NCBI RefSeq assembly: GCF_000468115.1
Contig: NZ_AVQI01000050.1
Span: 124,001-188,000, forward strand
Direction: 5' to 3'
DNA from: Treponema socranskii subsp. socranskii VPI DR56BR1116 = ATCC 35536
Lineage (GTDB): Bacteria; Spirochaetota; Spirochaetia; Treponematales; Treponemataceae
Length of the DNA: 64,000 nt
Shown here: piece after piece, positions 25,803 to 35,300 of the stretch
Layout of the letters: each line of letters begins with the position of its first letter
Position numbering within the stretch: the first letter of the stretch is position 1
Translations under genes and position numbers: made by a program
Notes under the pieces: model-generated
What the model was told of the DNA's origin: nothing
The model's input: only the letters and a program-made list of their open reading frames with translations
Databases searched by the model: none

Positions 25803-28800
25803 TTACTTTCCTACATAGAACGCCGCACGGTAATCGGAACCGGTGGTAAATCCTACGGCAACAGGCATTTCTTCTGTAGTGCCGAAATACTTTGCTTTCG
25901 TTTCAATACAAATACGGCTGTTTGCAGCGCGCTCGTTAAGAGGCGCAGTCATTGTCTCCCAGCCTTCCACATCCGTTCCCATATTACCGAAGTCCATAGA
26001 TGCTTTATAGGCAATGCGGATAGCATCATACGAGTTGGGACGGGACACATACGAGATATACGGAGTCGCGTCGTTCATAGTCATATCTATAAACATACCG
26101 GAATCATCCAACACTTCCGACTTTTCAAACGTATACTTTGTCGAACCGGTATCGGACCTATCTTTAGATTTTACGTACACGAGCTGCCCCTTGGTGTTTT
26201 GGAACGCGATATGCAGATAGCCGTCAGTGCCGATACATGCATTTATGTAATTGCTTGCAAGCTTACCGTTCGGATCTGAAGAAGCGAGAACGCTCTGAAT
26301 CTTCCAATCGCTTGATGACTTGGGCTGTTTTGACGTACTTCTTGCAAGGCGCAATCTTCCCGTAGTAGCATCCATATACACTACTATGGGATAGCCCTGT
26401 GTAGTTGTCGCAACGGCAATGGATTCCCACACCGTATGTGAAACGGAAAGTCCGTCTTCAAAAGCAGAAGCGCTCAGTACATACGGAGATGCATAAGTTG
26501 AACCGTCGGGGCTTACAAATGTAAATGAGTCCGCCGGATGATCCGGAACCGTTCCATTCGTATCGGTTACATCGGTATTTCCGTCTATAACGCACCACGG
26601 AAGCGCCTTGAGGCTTGTATCCGGTGTTTTGCTGTCGTCTACCCATGAGAATTTTACGGCTCCGGTTAATCTGTCATAATAGACAACATAGATGTTATTC
26701 TCGGAACGTACGGTCCGTATGTTTTTAAACTGCTGCAACTCATTATCGTAGGTAAACAGTTCAAAACGGTACATTTTAGCGTTATTATAATTACCGACAT
26801 CCGTATTAACAGCATCTTTATCATAAAGATATATACCGCCCGCATTTTCAGGATTGGTATCATTCCACGGAGAACCAGGTACTCCAATACCCCATTTGTA
26901 AGGAGTTCCTCCATGATAATTTGCAGCATACAGTACGTTTACTTCCGTTCCGTTAACGGTTATATCGGTTTCTTCCGGCGGATCGTATCCGGTAAATAAC
27001 GTCGTCGTACCGGTTCCTCCCACTTCAACAGCACTAGTTCCTGTAAATTCATTTGAATAATACACTTCCGACTTTGAATAATTACTGAACGAAGCATACA
27101 GCGTTCCGCCGGTTCCTTTGCTCATTGCCGGATAGATGGCATTTTTGCTGCCCTTAAACGTATCTTCCTTATTTACACGCCAGATATGCACAAGCCTGTC
27201 GTCGGAATGTTTTGCGGTTCCGTATGTACTGGAATCTTCCATATTGCTTGCAGTATACGCATTTGTATTATTCACCGCGTCAACACCGTTTACAACAAGA
27301 TGCAGATATCCGTCTTTTGCCGTATCGGGTACTGTAAAGGTAAAACTCTTCTTATCACCACTTAAAGTAAGATTGTCCATTGCAACTGAAGAACCGGTTC
27401 CGTCTTTATGTTCCGTAATCTTTAAAGAGGTTCCGCTTCCATCAGCAAAGTTAAAGCCTGTAAGCGTATTGCCTGTTTCCCCGTGGAGCAAAGGTATGGC
27501 ACCGCTTCTCGCTCTGTTTGTATTGTATGTACTATTTCTGCTGACAGCGGTAATATACGGTACAATATCGACTCTACGATTTTTTGCAACCTCATTAGCC
27601 TGGTTTGTATCTTTCACCTTGATCGTAATCGTTTTATCGGTTCCGACAACGCCTGTTATCTTTGCGGTATTCCAATCGAGCCGCCATTTAACGGTATGAC
27701 CGGTTTCCACACTGAAGTCACTCGATACGACACTGAAGTGCCAGCCATGTGCGTTAAAGTTCCCTACATCTGAAAATGAACCTAACGTAAAGGCCGCAAG
27801 TTTCGTATATCCTGCATCCGCACCTGTGCCAGGTGTTCCGCCGGTAAACGTAAAGCCGTCTATCTTTGCCCAAATTTCCGTAATAACCTGATCGTCATGT
27901 GCAGTTCCCGTAATGCTTATCTTGCCGGAAACTTTATCGTCTTTGTCCATAAGACCGTTTACTTGGTTAAACGTGCTTGGTAAACCAGTTCCTATTTCGA
28001 TGTGTCCGTTATCGCGGCTGTTGCCGTACAAGCTGTTTTCAGTTTCGGAAACCCACTTAAACGGATCTATCTCGTTTGTCGGCGCAATTCTGTCCTTTGT
28101 ATCGACGATAACCTCCAGTTCCAGTTCTGCCATCCAAGTATCGGTACCGCAGGTTAAACCTGACGCGGAATCCCAGAGTGTCAAAAGCAGCTTACGCTTT
28201 TTGGGATTAGTCGTACTAAGATCGTCGCTTTGACCTATTTTAGTAAAATCAGCCGCATTCAGCGTAATGATACCATCTGAGGGTAAAGCAGTTAACCCGT
28301 ATACATCCTGACCGTTTGTTAAGCATTTCAACGTATACTTTTTAGTTCCGTTCCCGCCGGATATACCCACTTTAATCTGCGACTTATTATTTTTAAACCT
28401 GAAGACATCCCCATCGGCTTTACCGTGCCAATCGTATTTTTCGCTGTCGATACCGTTAGGCTTATCGGCATCATAGGTCAGAGCCAACGTTTTGGTTTCA
28501 CCGGCATTAGCAATAGTGCCGTTTCGGTTAATATCCGTTCCCAGCTCTACAGAACTTATCTTCAATGAATTTTTCTTCAGTTTTACCGGTACTTCAATCG
28601 GAGCATGCTCATTATTTGCACGGTCAATCGGAGTAATAACGATTTTTCCTTTACCGTCGGCAAAGCTGCCTACATCGATCACTCCTTTCCATGTTACAAA
28701 GTTGACATCTCCGCTGCCGACATCCGTTTGCACGCCGCTCGGTACCTCTAAAGTAATTTCGGTTGCAGAAGCGTTGTTATAGTTTACTTTGACCCTTTCA

Positions 28801-31800
28801 ACTCCCGCGCCTACATCGTATGCAGCACCAAACACGCCGACCTTGCCGGTGCCATCAGGCCGCAGATATTCAATAGGGCTGTAGATAAGATAACCCTTTG
28901 TGGGATGCGCCGGAGCGGAGGCAAGCGTAACCTTGCCGATGCTTCTGTCGAAGCCGGTAATTGCAATATCCTCGCCTGAAGCAAAAAACTTCGTTGTTGA
29001 AGCGTCGATATTTGTTTTTCCTATCAACGCAGGATCGGTAAACGAAGTTTCGCTCACCTGTACGGTGCCCGACGAAGCTATTTTTGTACCGAACACAGCT
29101 GTAGGAGCACTGTTATCGTATTTAAAAGAGAATGAATCTGAAGCCGTCAGATCACTTGCAGTCGGATCCAACTTCTTTGCTTTTATCGTGATATTGATCG
29201 TAAAGCCGTTATTGCTTCCGGGGCTTGCCGTAGTTTTTAACGGGATCTGCATTTTATAATTGTTACCGTTTTGTACAAAGCATTGCTGATTATGGATCTT
29301 ATAGCCGGTTATTTGACTATCGCCCACCAAAGAAGTCGGAGAAGTGTAGTTACCGCTTATAGAGATCATTTCTATACCTGCACTATGCGCCAATTCCGCA
29401 CATAGATAAAGCGCATCTCCTTTTATCCACATATTTGAAACATAGGTTTGGTTTTCAGGGTTAAGCGGACCTGAAGGGACGGACGTATTGATATTACCGC
29501 TCGTCGCAACCTTCATACCGGTAATGGTCGGAGCGGTTTTATCGATTTTGATTTTAACGGGTGATGTCCACTGCCCTTCGACTCCACCGGTATTTTTACC
29601 TCGCAATCTGAACCAAATAGTTCGCGGAGTATCGCCCGGAGGATTAAATTCTTTACCGCTATTTATTTCCTGAGACCAATACGGACTTCCCGCCGTATAT
29701 GAGGTTAACTGTTTTCCGCCGGAAGGACACCAGTCGGTTGTGCCGAACATGGCACTCTGGTCAAAATCAGGTTGATCGGGATGCCCTGTTTTTGTTTTAT
29801 CGGTGATTTGAATCCACACGGAACCGACTTGTCCCGCCGCAGGATTGGGTACACTCACGGTACCCGAAATAGTGATCGTACCGCCTAAAACTTTATCCTT
29901 CTCAGGTGTTAACACCGTTACTTCAGGGATATCTCCGTTAGGGTCTACTCTTATTATTCTTAGGATAATATCGATATTGCCTTTTTGCGTACTTTCACCT
30001 GCTTTATCCTCAACTAAAAAGAAGATCGGAATATCATACAGTTCAACTCCCGCTGCGAGCCCTTCAACCTTTTTACCAAGCGTTTCAGCTTTGGCTTTTT
30101 GAGTGATATTATCCGTGCCGGTAAAGCCGATAGCCCACGTATCTCCCGACAAACTAAGCGGTTTCCATTCCGTAGAGGTTTCAGACGGTTTTACCGTTAT
30201 ATCGTTGGTATCTCGCTTACCGACGATATATTTTATGCTCTTTACACCGCTGGGTGTATCGATAACCGAGCCGCGCATAGTAAAATCACCGCTCTGACTT
30301 CTCGATAAATCGGGACTTGTTATCTCCACCGTCGGTGCCTTTGTATCAAAGGTAAAGTCTGTTTTATCCGTATCGGTTGAACCTGAACCCGCTTTACCTA
30401 AAAAGTGAATTATATGAGTTCCGTCTGAAAACCCGACCGGAAGTTCTTTTTGTTTAGATACTCCGGCAGGATCCTTCCATTTTATAACGTACTTTCCCGA
30501 TTCTTTAACTATTTCAACTTCTACTTCATATCGCGGATCATTGGCTGCTGCAGAGGCTTTTTTAAGTTCTATATCACTATCGTTAACGTTCGCACCTATA
30601 TTGCAATAGACGTGACCGGTTGTTGTATCGATTCCGGTAACATCAGCTGCAAGGACGAATTTTGCATTTGCCTTTTTAAACCCTTGCGGACGGATCGGTC
30701 GTATTCTAGGACCTGTTCCGACGGCAAGGAAGTTTATAATATAAAATCCGCCGCTCGCCGTATTGGAATCGTCATACGCTTCAAAGCGGTGCGGATCGCC
30801 TCCGATAGTATCGGTACCCTTCACCTTTACGGCATATTTACCTTCACCCCAAGACGTATCGAATGTACATTTTACGCGCAATTTTCCGTCTTCCATCGTG
30901 ATACGGCTTGTGTCCGTCAGCTCGGAAAATTTTACAAGCGATTTTTCCTCAAGATTTGTACCGTTTTTAAAGCTGGCTTCCGGCGTACCGGTTCCGTTCC
31001 ACTTTAACAAAACGATTTCGATATTGCTTGCTTTATATGCCGCAAGGCCGGAACCTTCAACCAGCGGAGTATTGTCTTTGTTGCGGATAAGCTCTACCGA
31101 AAATGCCGTTTCGTTTCCCGACTTAAACAGCAGTGAAGACGCTTGCGAAACGTTTAACGAATTTCCGGGCAAATTCTTTATGCCGATAACTTTAAATCCC
31201 GGCGATTTGCTCGGTTCCAGTTTAAAAGTGCTGCGCTTTTCGCTCATTTTTATCATCGCCGTTTTAAGCGCAGCCAAAGCAGCCGTGTCGCCGCGCAATG
31301 CTTTTATTTTTTTATCGTGATCGTCTTTATCCGACCCTTTTTTACCGGCAAAATAATCGCTGATCACTTCGGGCGTATACCCCTTTGCGATAACAGCGGT
31401 ATATATGTCATCCCACAAATAGTACCAATCGGCTTTATTGCCTTCGCCTGAAGCGTTGTCGCCTGTATATTCGCGGGCATTGTCGTATAAATACAATTCG
31501 CTTCTGATAGGCTTCGTTTTATCCTGTGCCTGTAAACCGTATAAAGCATCTGTAGGAGTGTAAACGGCAACTTGCGCGTTTATATTGTTGCCGACAAACA
31601 TATTGGTCATATCGATCGGCGGCGTTCCCGGAACATACACATTCAGCTTTTCAACGGTATTTTTTTCCCCTGCTTGCCCTACGACCGAAAAGATCGCTCC
31701 GTAACCGTCCGCCTGCGGAGTCGTCGGATCGGTTACCTCTACAACCGTCGACGGCCTCGATACGATAAACACCGGCGGCGTATTGTCGATTTTATAATTT

Positions 31801-32273
31801 TTCGTAAAGTTTGACGTTTTGCCGCCGCTGTCGGTAACGGTAACGATGGCCGTATATTCGCCGTCGGGTATGGGATAGATTTTTACGAGTTCATGAGGCG
31901 CGGCTTCCGTTTCCGTAGATTCGTTGTTTATGTTTGCAGTCCACGATGTACTGTACGCACTCGGGGATGAAAGTTCGGCCGGAAAGGAACGCGTCTTCGC
32001 TTTCGTTTCGATGTTTTCAAACACAATCGAAACCGCTTGTACGCCTTCGTCGTCTTTTGCCGTGCCTTTTAACACAAAGCTTCCGCGTATCGGAGTTTCA
32101 CCCGCATCGGGATAAGTGATTTCGCCGCTCGGAGGCAAAATATCTATGCCTCCGCCCAACGAAACGTACTGCGGACAAGCCGTGCATACAATCAACGTCG
32201 CAAACAGCAGTGCAGCATACAAAAATCCGCGCCCCGTTCGCCTGTTTTTATTTTTTAATATTGTATTTTTCAT
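25803..32273 (-). CDS. Giant Ig-like repeat surface lipoprotein with propeller-like C-terminus
   Basis: A 2156-residue predicted lipoprotein. The signal peptide ends in ATLIVCTAC, a spirochaete-style lipobox. Repeated beta domains follow: GETPIRGSFVLKGTAKDD with IDNTPPVF, then VEITSPDLSRSQSGDFTMRG, VLTPEKDKVLGGTITISGT and several similar units, as in bacterial Ig-like adhesins. The last 400 residues contain repeated strands such as IYVVYYDRLTG, LHIAFQNTKGQ and TPYISYVSRPN, resembling a beta-propeller. The start at 32271-32273 follows a strong AGGAGGAAGG site; the frame extends to 32309 but lacks support. It lies 76 bases after a related barrel protein gene, probably as part of its operon. A truncated copy of its tail lies downstream. 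Confidence 0.82.
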   Translation of the reverse strand: MKNTILKNKNRRTGRGFLYAALLFATLIVCTACPQYVSLGGGIDILPPSGEITYPDAGETPIRGSFVLKGTAKDDEGVQAVSIVFENIETKAKTRSFPAELSSPSAYSTSWTANINNESTETEAAPHELVKIYPIPDGEYTAIVTVTDSGGKTSNFTKNYKIDNTPPVFIVSRPSTVVEVTDPTTPQADGYGAIFSVVGQAGEKNTVEKLNVYVPGTPPIDMTNMFVGNNINAQVAVYTPTDALYGLQAQDKTKPIRSELYLYDNAREYTGDNASGEGNKADWYYLWDDIYTAVIAKGYTPEVISDYFAGKKGSDKDDHDKKIKALRGDTAALAALKTAMIKMSEKRSTFKLEPSKSPGFKVIGIKNLPGNSLNVSQASSLLFKSGNETAFSVELIRNKDNTPLVEGSGLAAYKASNIEIVLLKWNGTGTPEASFKNGTNLEEKSLVKFSELTDTSRITMEDGKLRVKCTFDTSWGEGKYAVKVKGTDTIGGDPHRFEAYDDSNTASGGFYIINFLAVGTGPRIRPIRPQGFKKANAKFVLAADVTGIDTTTGHVYCNIGANVNDSDIELKKASAAANDPRYEVEVEIVKESGKYVIKWKDPAGVSKQKELPVGFSDGTHIIHFLGKAGSGSTDTDKTDFTFDTKAPTVEITSPDLSRSQSGDFTMRGSVIDTPSGVKSIKYIVGKRDTNDITVKPSETSTEWKPLSLSGDTWAIGFTGTDNITQKAKAETLGKKVEGLAAGVELYDIPIFFLVEDKAGESTQKGNIDIILRIIRVDPNGDIPEVTVLTPEKDKVLGGTITISGTVSVPNPAAGQVGSVWIQITDKTKTGHPDQPDFDQSAMFGTTDWCPSGGKQLTSYTAGSPYWSQEINSGKEFNPPGDTPRTIWFRLRGKNTGGVEGQWTSPVKIKIDKTAPTITGMKVATSGNINTSVPSGPLNPENQTYVSNMWIKGDALYLCAELAHSAGIEMISISGNYTSPTSLVGDSQITGYKIHNQQCFVQNGNNYKMQIPLKTTASPGSNNGFTINITIKAKKLDPTASDLTASDSFSFKYDNSAPTAVFGTKIASSGTVQVSETSFTDPALIGKTNIDASTTKFFASGEDIAITGFDRSIGKVTLASAPAHPTKGYLIYSPIEYLRPDGTGKVGVFGAAYDVGAGVERVKVNYNNASATEITLEVPSGVQTDVGSGDVNFVTWKGVIDVGSFADGKGKIVITPIDRANNEHAPIEVPVKLKKNSLKISSVELGTDINRNGTIANAGETKTLALTYDADKPNGIDSEKYDWHGKADGDVFRFKNNKSQIKVGISGGNGTKKYTLKCLTNGQDVYGLTALPSDGIITLNAADFTKIGQSDDLSTTNPKKRKLLLTLWDSASGLTCGTDTWMAELELEVIVDTKDRIAPTNEIDPFKWVSETENSLYGNSRDNGHIEIGTGLPSTFNQVNGLMDKDDKVSGKISITGTAHDDQVITEIWAKIDGFTFTGGTPGTGADAGYTKLAAFTLGSFSDVGNFNAHGWHFSVVSSDFSVETGHTVKWRLDWNTAKITGVVGTDKTITIKVKDTNQANEVAKNRRVDIVPYITAVSRNSTYNTNRARSGAIPLLHGETGNTLTGFNFADGSGTSLKITEHKDGTGSSVAMDNLTLSGDKKSFTFTVPDTAKDGYLHLVVNGVDAVNNTNAYTASNMEDSSTYGTAKHSDDRLVHIWRVNKEDTFKGSKNAIYPAMSKGTGGTLYASFSNYSKSEVYYSNEFTGTSAVEVGGTGTTTLFTGYDPPEETDITVNGTEVNVLYAANYHGGTPYKWGIGVPGSPWNDTNPENAGGIYLYDKDAVNTDVGNYNNAKMYRFELFTYDNELQQFKNIRTVRSENNIYVVYYDRLTGAVKFSWVDDSKTPDTSLKALPWCVIDGNTDVTDTNGTVPDHPADSFTFVSPDGSTYASPYVLSASAFEDGLSVSHTVWESIAVATTTQGYPIVVYMDATTGRLRLARSTSKQPKSSSDWKIQSVLASSDPNGKLASNYINACIGTDGYLHIAFQNTKGQLVYVKSKDRSDTGSTKYTFEKSEVLDDSGMFIDMTMNDATPYISYVSRPNSYDAIRIAYKASMDFGNMGTDVEGWETMTAPLNERAANSRICIETKAKYFGTTEEMPVAVGFTTGSDYRAAFYVGK

Positions 32274-32292
32274 AACCTTCCTCCTAGTAAGA

Positions 32293-32328
32293 GGCTGTCG
32301 AAAAAGCAATCACTTTTACGACACCCCC
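32293..32328. repeat. Dispersed hairpin repeat, copy 3
   Basis: Begins GGCTGTCGAAAAAGC and ends CACTTTTACGACACCCCC. It lies in the 76-base gap between the two giant surface genes, 21 bases after the stop of the upstream one (minus strand). If it terminates transcription, it would reduce expression of the downstream gene. Confidence 0.65.
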
Positions 32329-32349
32329 TTTGTATATATCTCTTACCGC

Positions 32350-35300
32350 TTAAAATACATTAACACGAACACCGCCTGCTATATGCGGCATAACGGATTT
32401 TATCGACGGTCCGTCGACATCGGTCGGAATAAACCACAGCTGCCCCTCGGTAAAGAACGAGAATGAGCTGAAGCGTTGCCGCTTGTGCAGCTTTACGCGC
32501 GGAAATTCCACTTGAACCAAACCGGCCGAAAGCACTTGGGGCTTTCCGCTTTGCGTTTCGCTGAACAGCGAAAACTGCGCGCCGACCGCTACGTTCAAAT
32601 AGAGCCACTGCCAATCGGGTCCGAAATAATAGCCGAAGGGCAGTTCGAATACGTTCGCCAAAAGTTTTATAGAGCCCACGTGTCCGCCGTAACGGATCTG
32701 CCGCAGCGAGCGGTCTTGCGTTTTATAAAACCAGTCGAATTGACTTTGCGTAAACTGCCCGTAATGGAACTGCAGTTTTACGTTGTCGTCGAAAAAGCTT
32801 AAACCGATACCGGCGTTCCACAGCGTCGCGCCCCAAAAGCCGAGTTCGAAATGCAAGCCCTGTATGAATTTGGGCACTCCGTACGTCGCTTTGTCGCCTT
32901 TGCGCAGCGCGGCGCTTGCCTCTTGCAGTGCAATATTATCCCGCGTTAAACCGGTAAACGATATGCTTCCGTTATAGCGTCCGCCTTTGCCGGGCGAAAT
33001 CAGCGTTATGTCGGGAGCCGTTTTGTCTATTTGTATAATCGTCCTGCATATCGCGACTTCTTTGTTTTCCATGACGGCACGCACAAGCAAAAAATGATTA
33101 CCTTCGACCAAGTCTTCCGTTTCGATCCGGTACTGCCAACCGTTTTTGAGTTTTGCGGGAGCGAAGGTTCGTCCGTTGTTGAAACTCACTTCAACTTGCT
33201 TTAAGCGCTTCGACGCAAAAAGGTGTTTCGCATCCGCCGATGCGTCTTTGGCAAAGGCGGCGTCTTTTTCCGCTTGCGAAACGGCGTAGCCCGCCCTGCC
33301 TTTTAGATACGGACGGTCGATCGCAAAGTCTCCCATCGCAAGGTTGTCGATCGTGATCCACGGGCCGTCTTCGTTGTACTGCATGGAAACCCCGCTTGAA
33401 ATCACCGTTTGGTTTGCGGGAAGAATTCCCTTTATTTCAATCGTATGCGTACCTTCGCTTATGACATCGGAATTCAATTGAAACGATACGTAAGACGTTT
33501 TGGATACATCGGATGTCGTTATCTGTGTTCCGTCTATAAACAGCGATACTTGTTGTATGTTCGAAGAGGGATCTACACGGCCGTACACGTTGAATTCGCC
33601 GCACAGGGTTTCGCCGTTTAAGGGGTACAGTAACTCTATTTTATTTTTATCCGCCTTTCGAGAGACGTCGAAGTTTACGGCCGCTTCGTTCGTATTGCCC
33701 GCTTTGTCGACGCCCGATATTTCCAAATTGTAACGGCCTTCCGGTAAAGAGGCGATATCGATGCTTTCGGCGATAAGCAATTCCGTTTTCAATTTTATCT
33801 GTGCGAGAGATGCCGGAACCGTCGTATTCGAAAGGCTCTTTATTTTCAGCGTTACGCCTTCAAGCGAAATATTGTCCCACGCCTGACCGGATACAAACAA
33901 ATCTTTTTCAAGCGTCGAGCCCGCCAAAGGATATTCGATTTCCAATGAAGGCGGAGTGTTATCGGTATTGATCAAAGTCGACGATACCGATTCCAATCCG
34001 TACTTGTCGATCGTTTTGATGAGCACGACGTGGGTGCCGTCGCCGATAACCTGCGTGTTGAGCGAATAGCTCCATTTTTCCGCTCCTTCGGTACGCAGAA
34101 AACTGTTTCCGTTATTCACCGATATGTATACTTCTCCGATACCGTTTCCGTCGGAAGCCGTACCGCCTATCGTTATGAGACCCTTTACCGTTTCGTTGAT
34201 ATCGGGCGAAATCATGTGCGCGACAGGTTTTTCGAGAGACACTCTGATTTTGCGTTCGACCGGCGCGCTTTTTACGCCGTAAATGTCTTCACCGTATATG
34301 CTGATCGTATGTTCGTTGTCGGTCAAAGACGAGAGAGCGACCGGAATAGAAAACGTATGCGTGACGTCGAGCGTCGTATACGGCGCATTGTCGATCTTGT
34401 AATGAATTTTTGCCGGAGCGTCGTCATCGTACACGATACCCGAAATCTCGAAGTCTTCGACGATAATCTGATTTTCAAACGGCAGATGTATTTCGACAAT
34501 CGGAGCGTCTGCAGCAGTATCGATATCGAAATCGTACGTATCGATAAGCTTTGCGTTTCCTGCGGCGTCGGTAAAGCGGAACTTCATATTTTTGCTTATC
34601 GGTTCCGATGCGGTGCCGATAACGACATTCGAAAGCGACGCATACGGAAATTCCTTCCATGCGGAATTCTTATCTTCGGCTTTGTATTCGGCTTTTACGC
34701 CGCCGAATTTTTCGCTGATTTTAAAAGCCGCCGTTACCGAACCGTTTACTTTATCGCCGTTTGCGGGCATCACCATACGCACGTCCGGCGCTTCGGTGTC
34801 TTTTATGAAAATCCTGTGTTCCGAAGTTTTTTTGCCGACGCTGTCCGAAGCGACGACGGTGAGGAGGAGCGCTCCGTCGGGAAAGCCTTTTACATCAAGT
34901 GTTTTTTGAAAGCGGCTTTCGAGCGTTCCCGTTAAAACTTCGTCCGAAGACGCAGACGTCAGGCTGTATTCAAGCGGGAACGACGTGCCGCTCACGCTTC
35001 CTGAAAATGCGATCGAATCCTTTACGTACGACGATGATGCGGATTGTTCGAGCGTTATGACGGGGAAAGCCGTATCGACCAGTATATCGACGCTTTCGCT
35101 CGTCATTTCTTCGCCGTCGCTTGTGCGTATCGTCACGCGGACGCCGTTATATGTTCCGTCTTTTGCCGCAGCGATTTTTACAACGTTTCCTTCAACTTCG
35201 CAAGCGAGTTCCGCGGAGCCGGACAATTCGACGCTTTCGATCTGCGCACCTTCGGCCGAATAATACAAGCCGGTTAAAAACTCATCCGCTTCAAGAACCG

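Noticed and set aside
25239-25849. Plus-strand frames between DUF3800 and the giant surface gene
   Set aside because: They cross two terminators and the antisense of a clear gene-tail fragment; no domain or ribosome binding site supports them.
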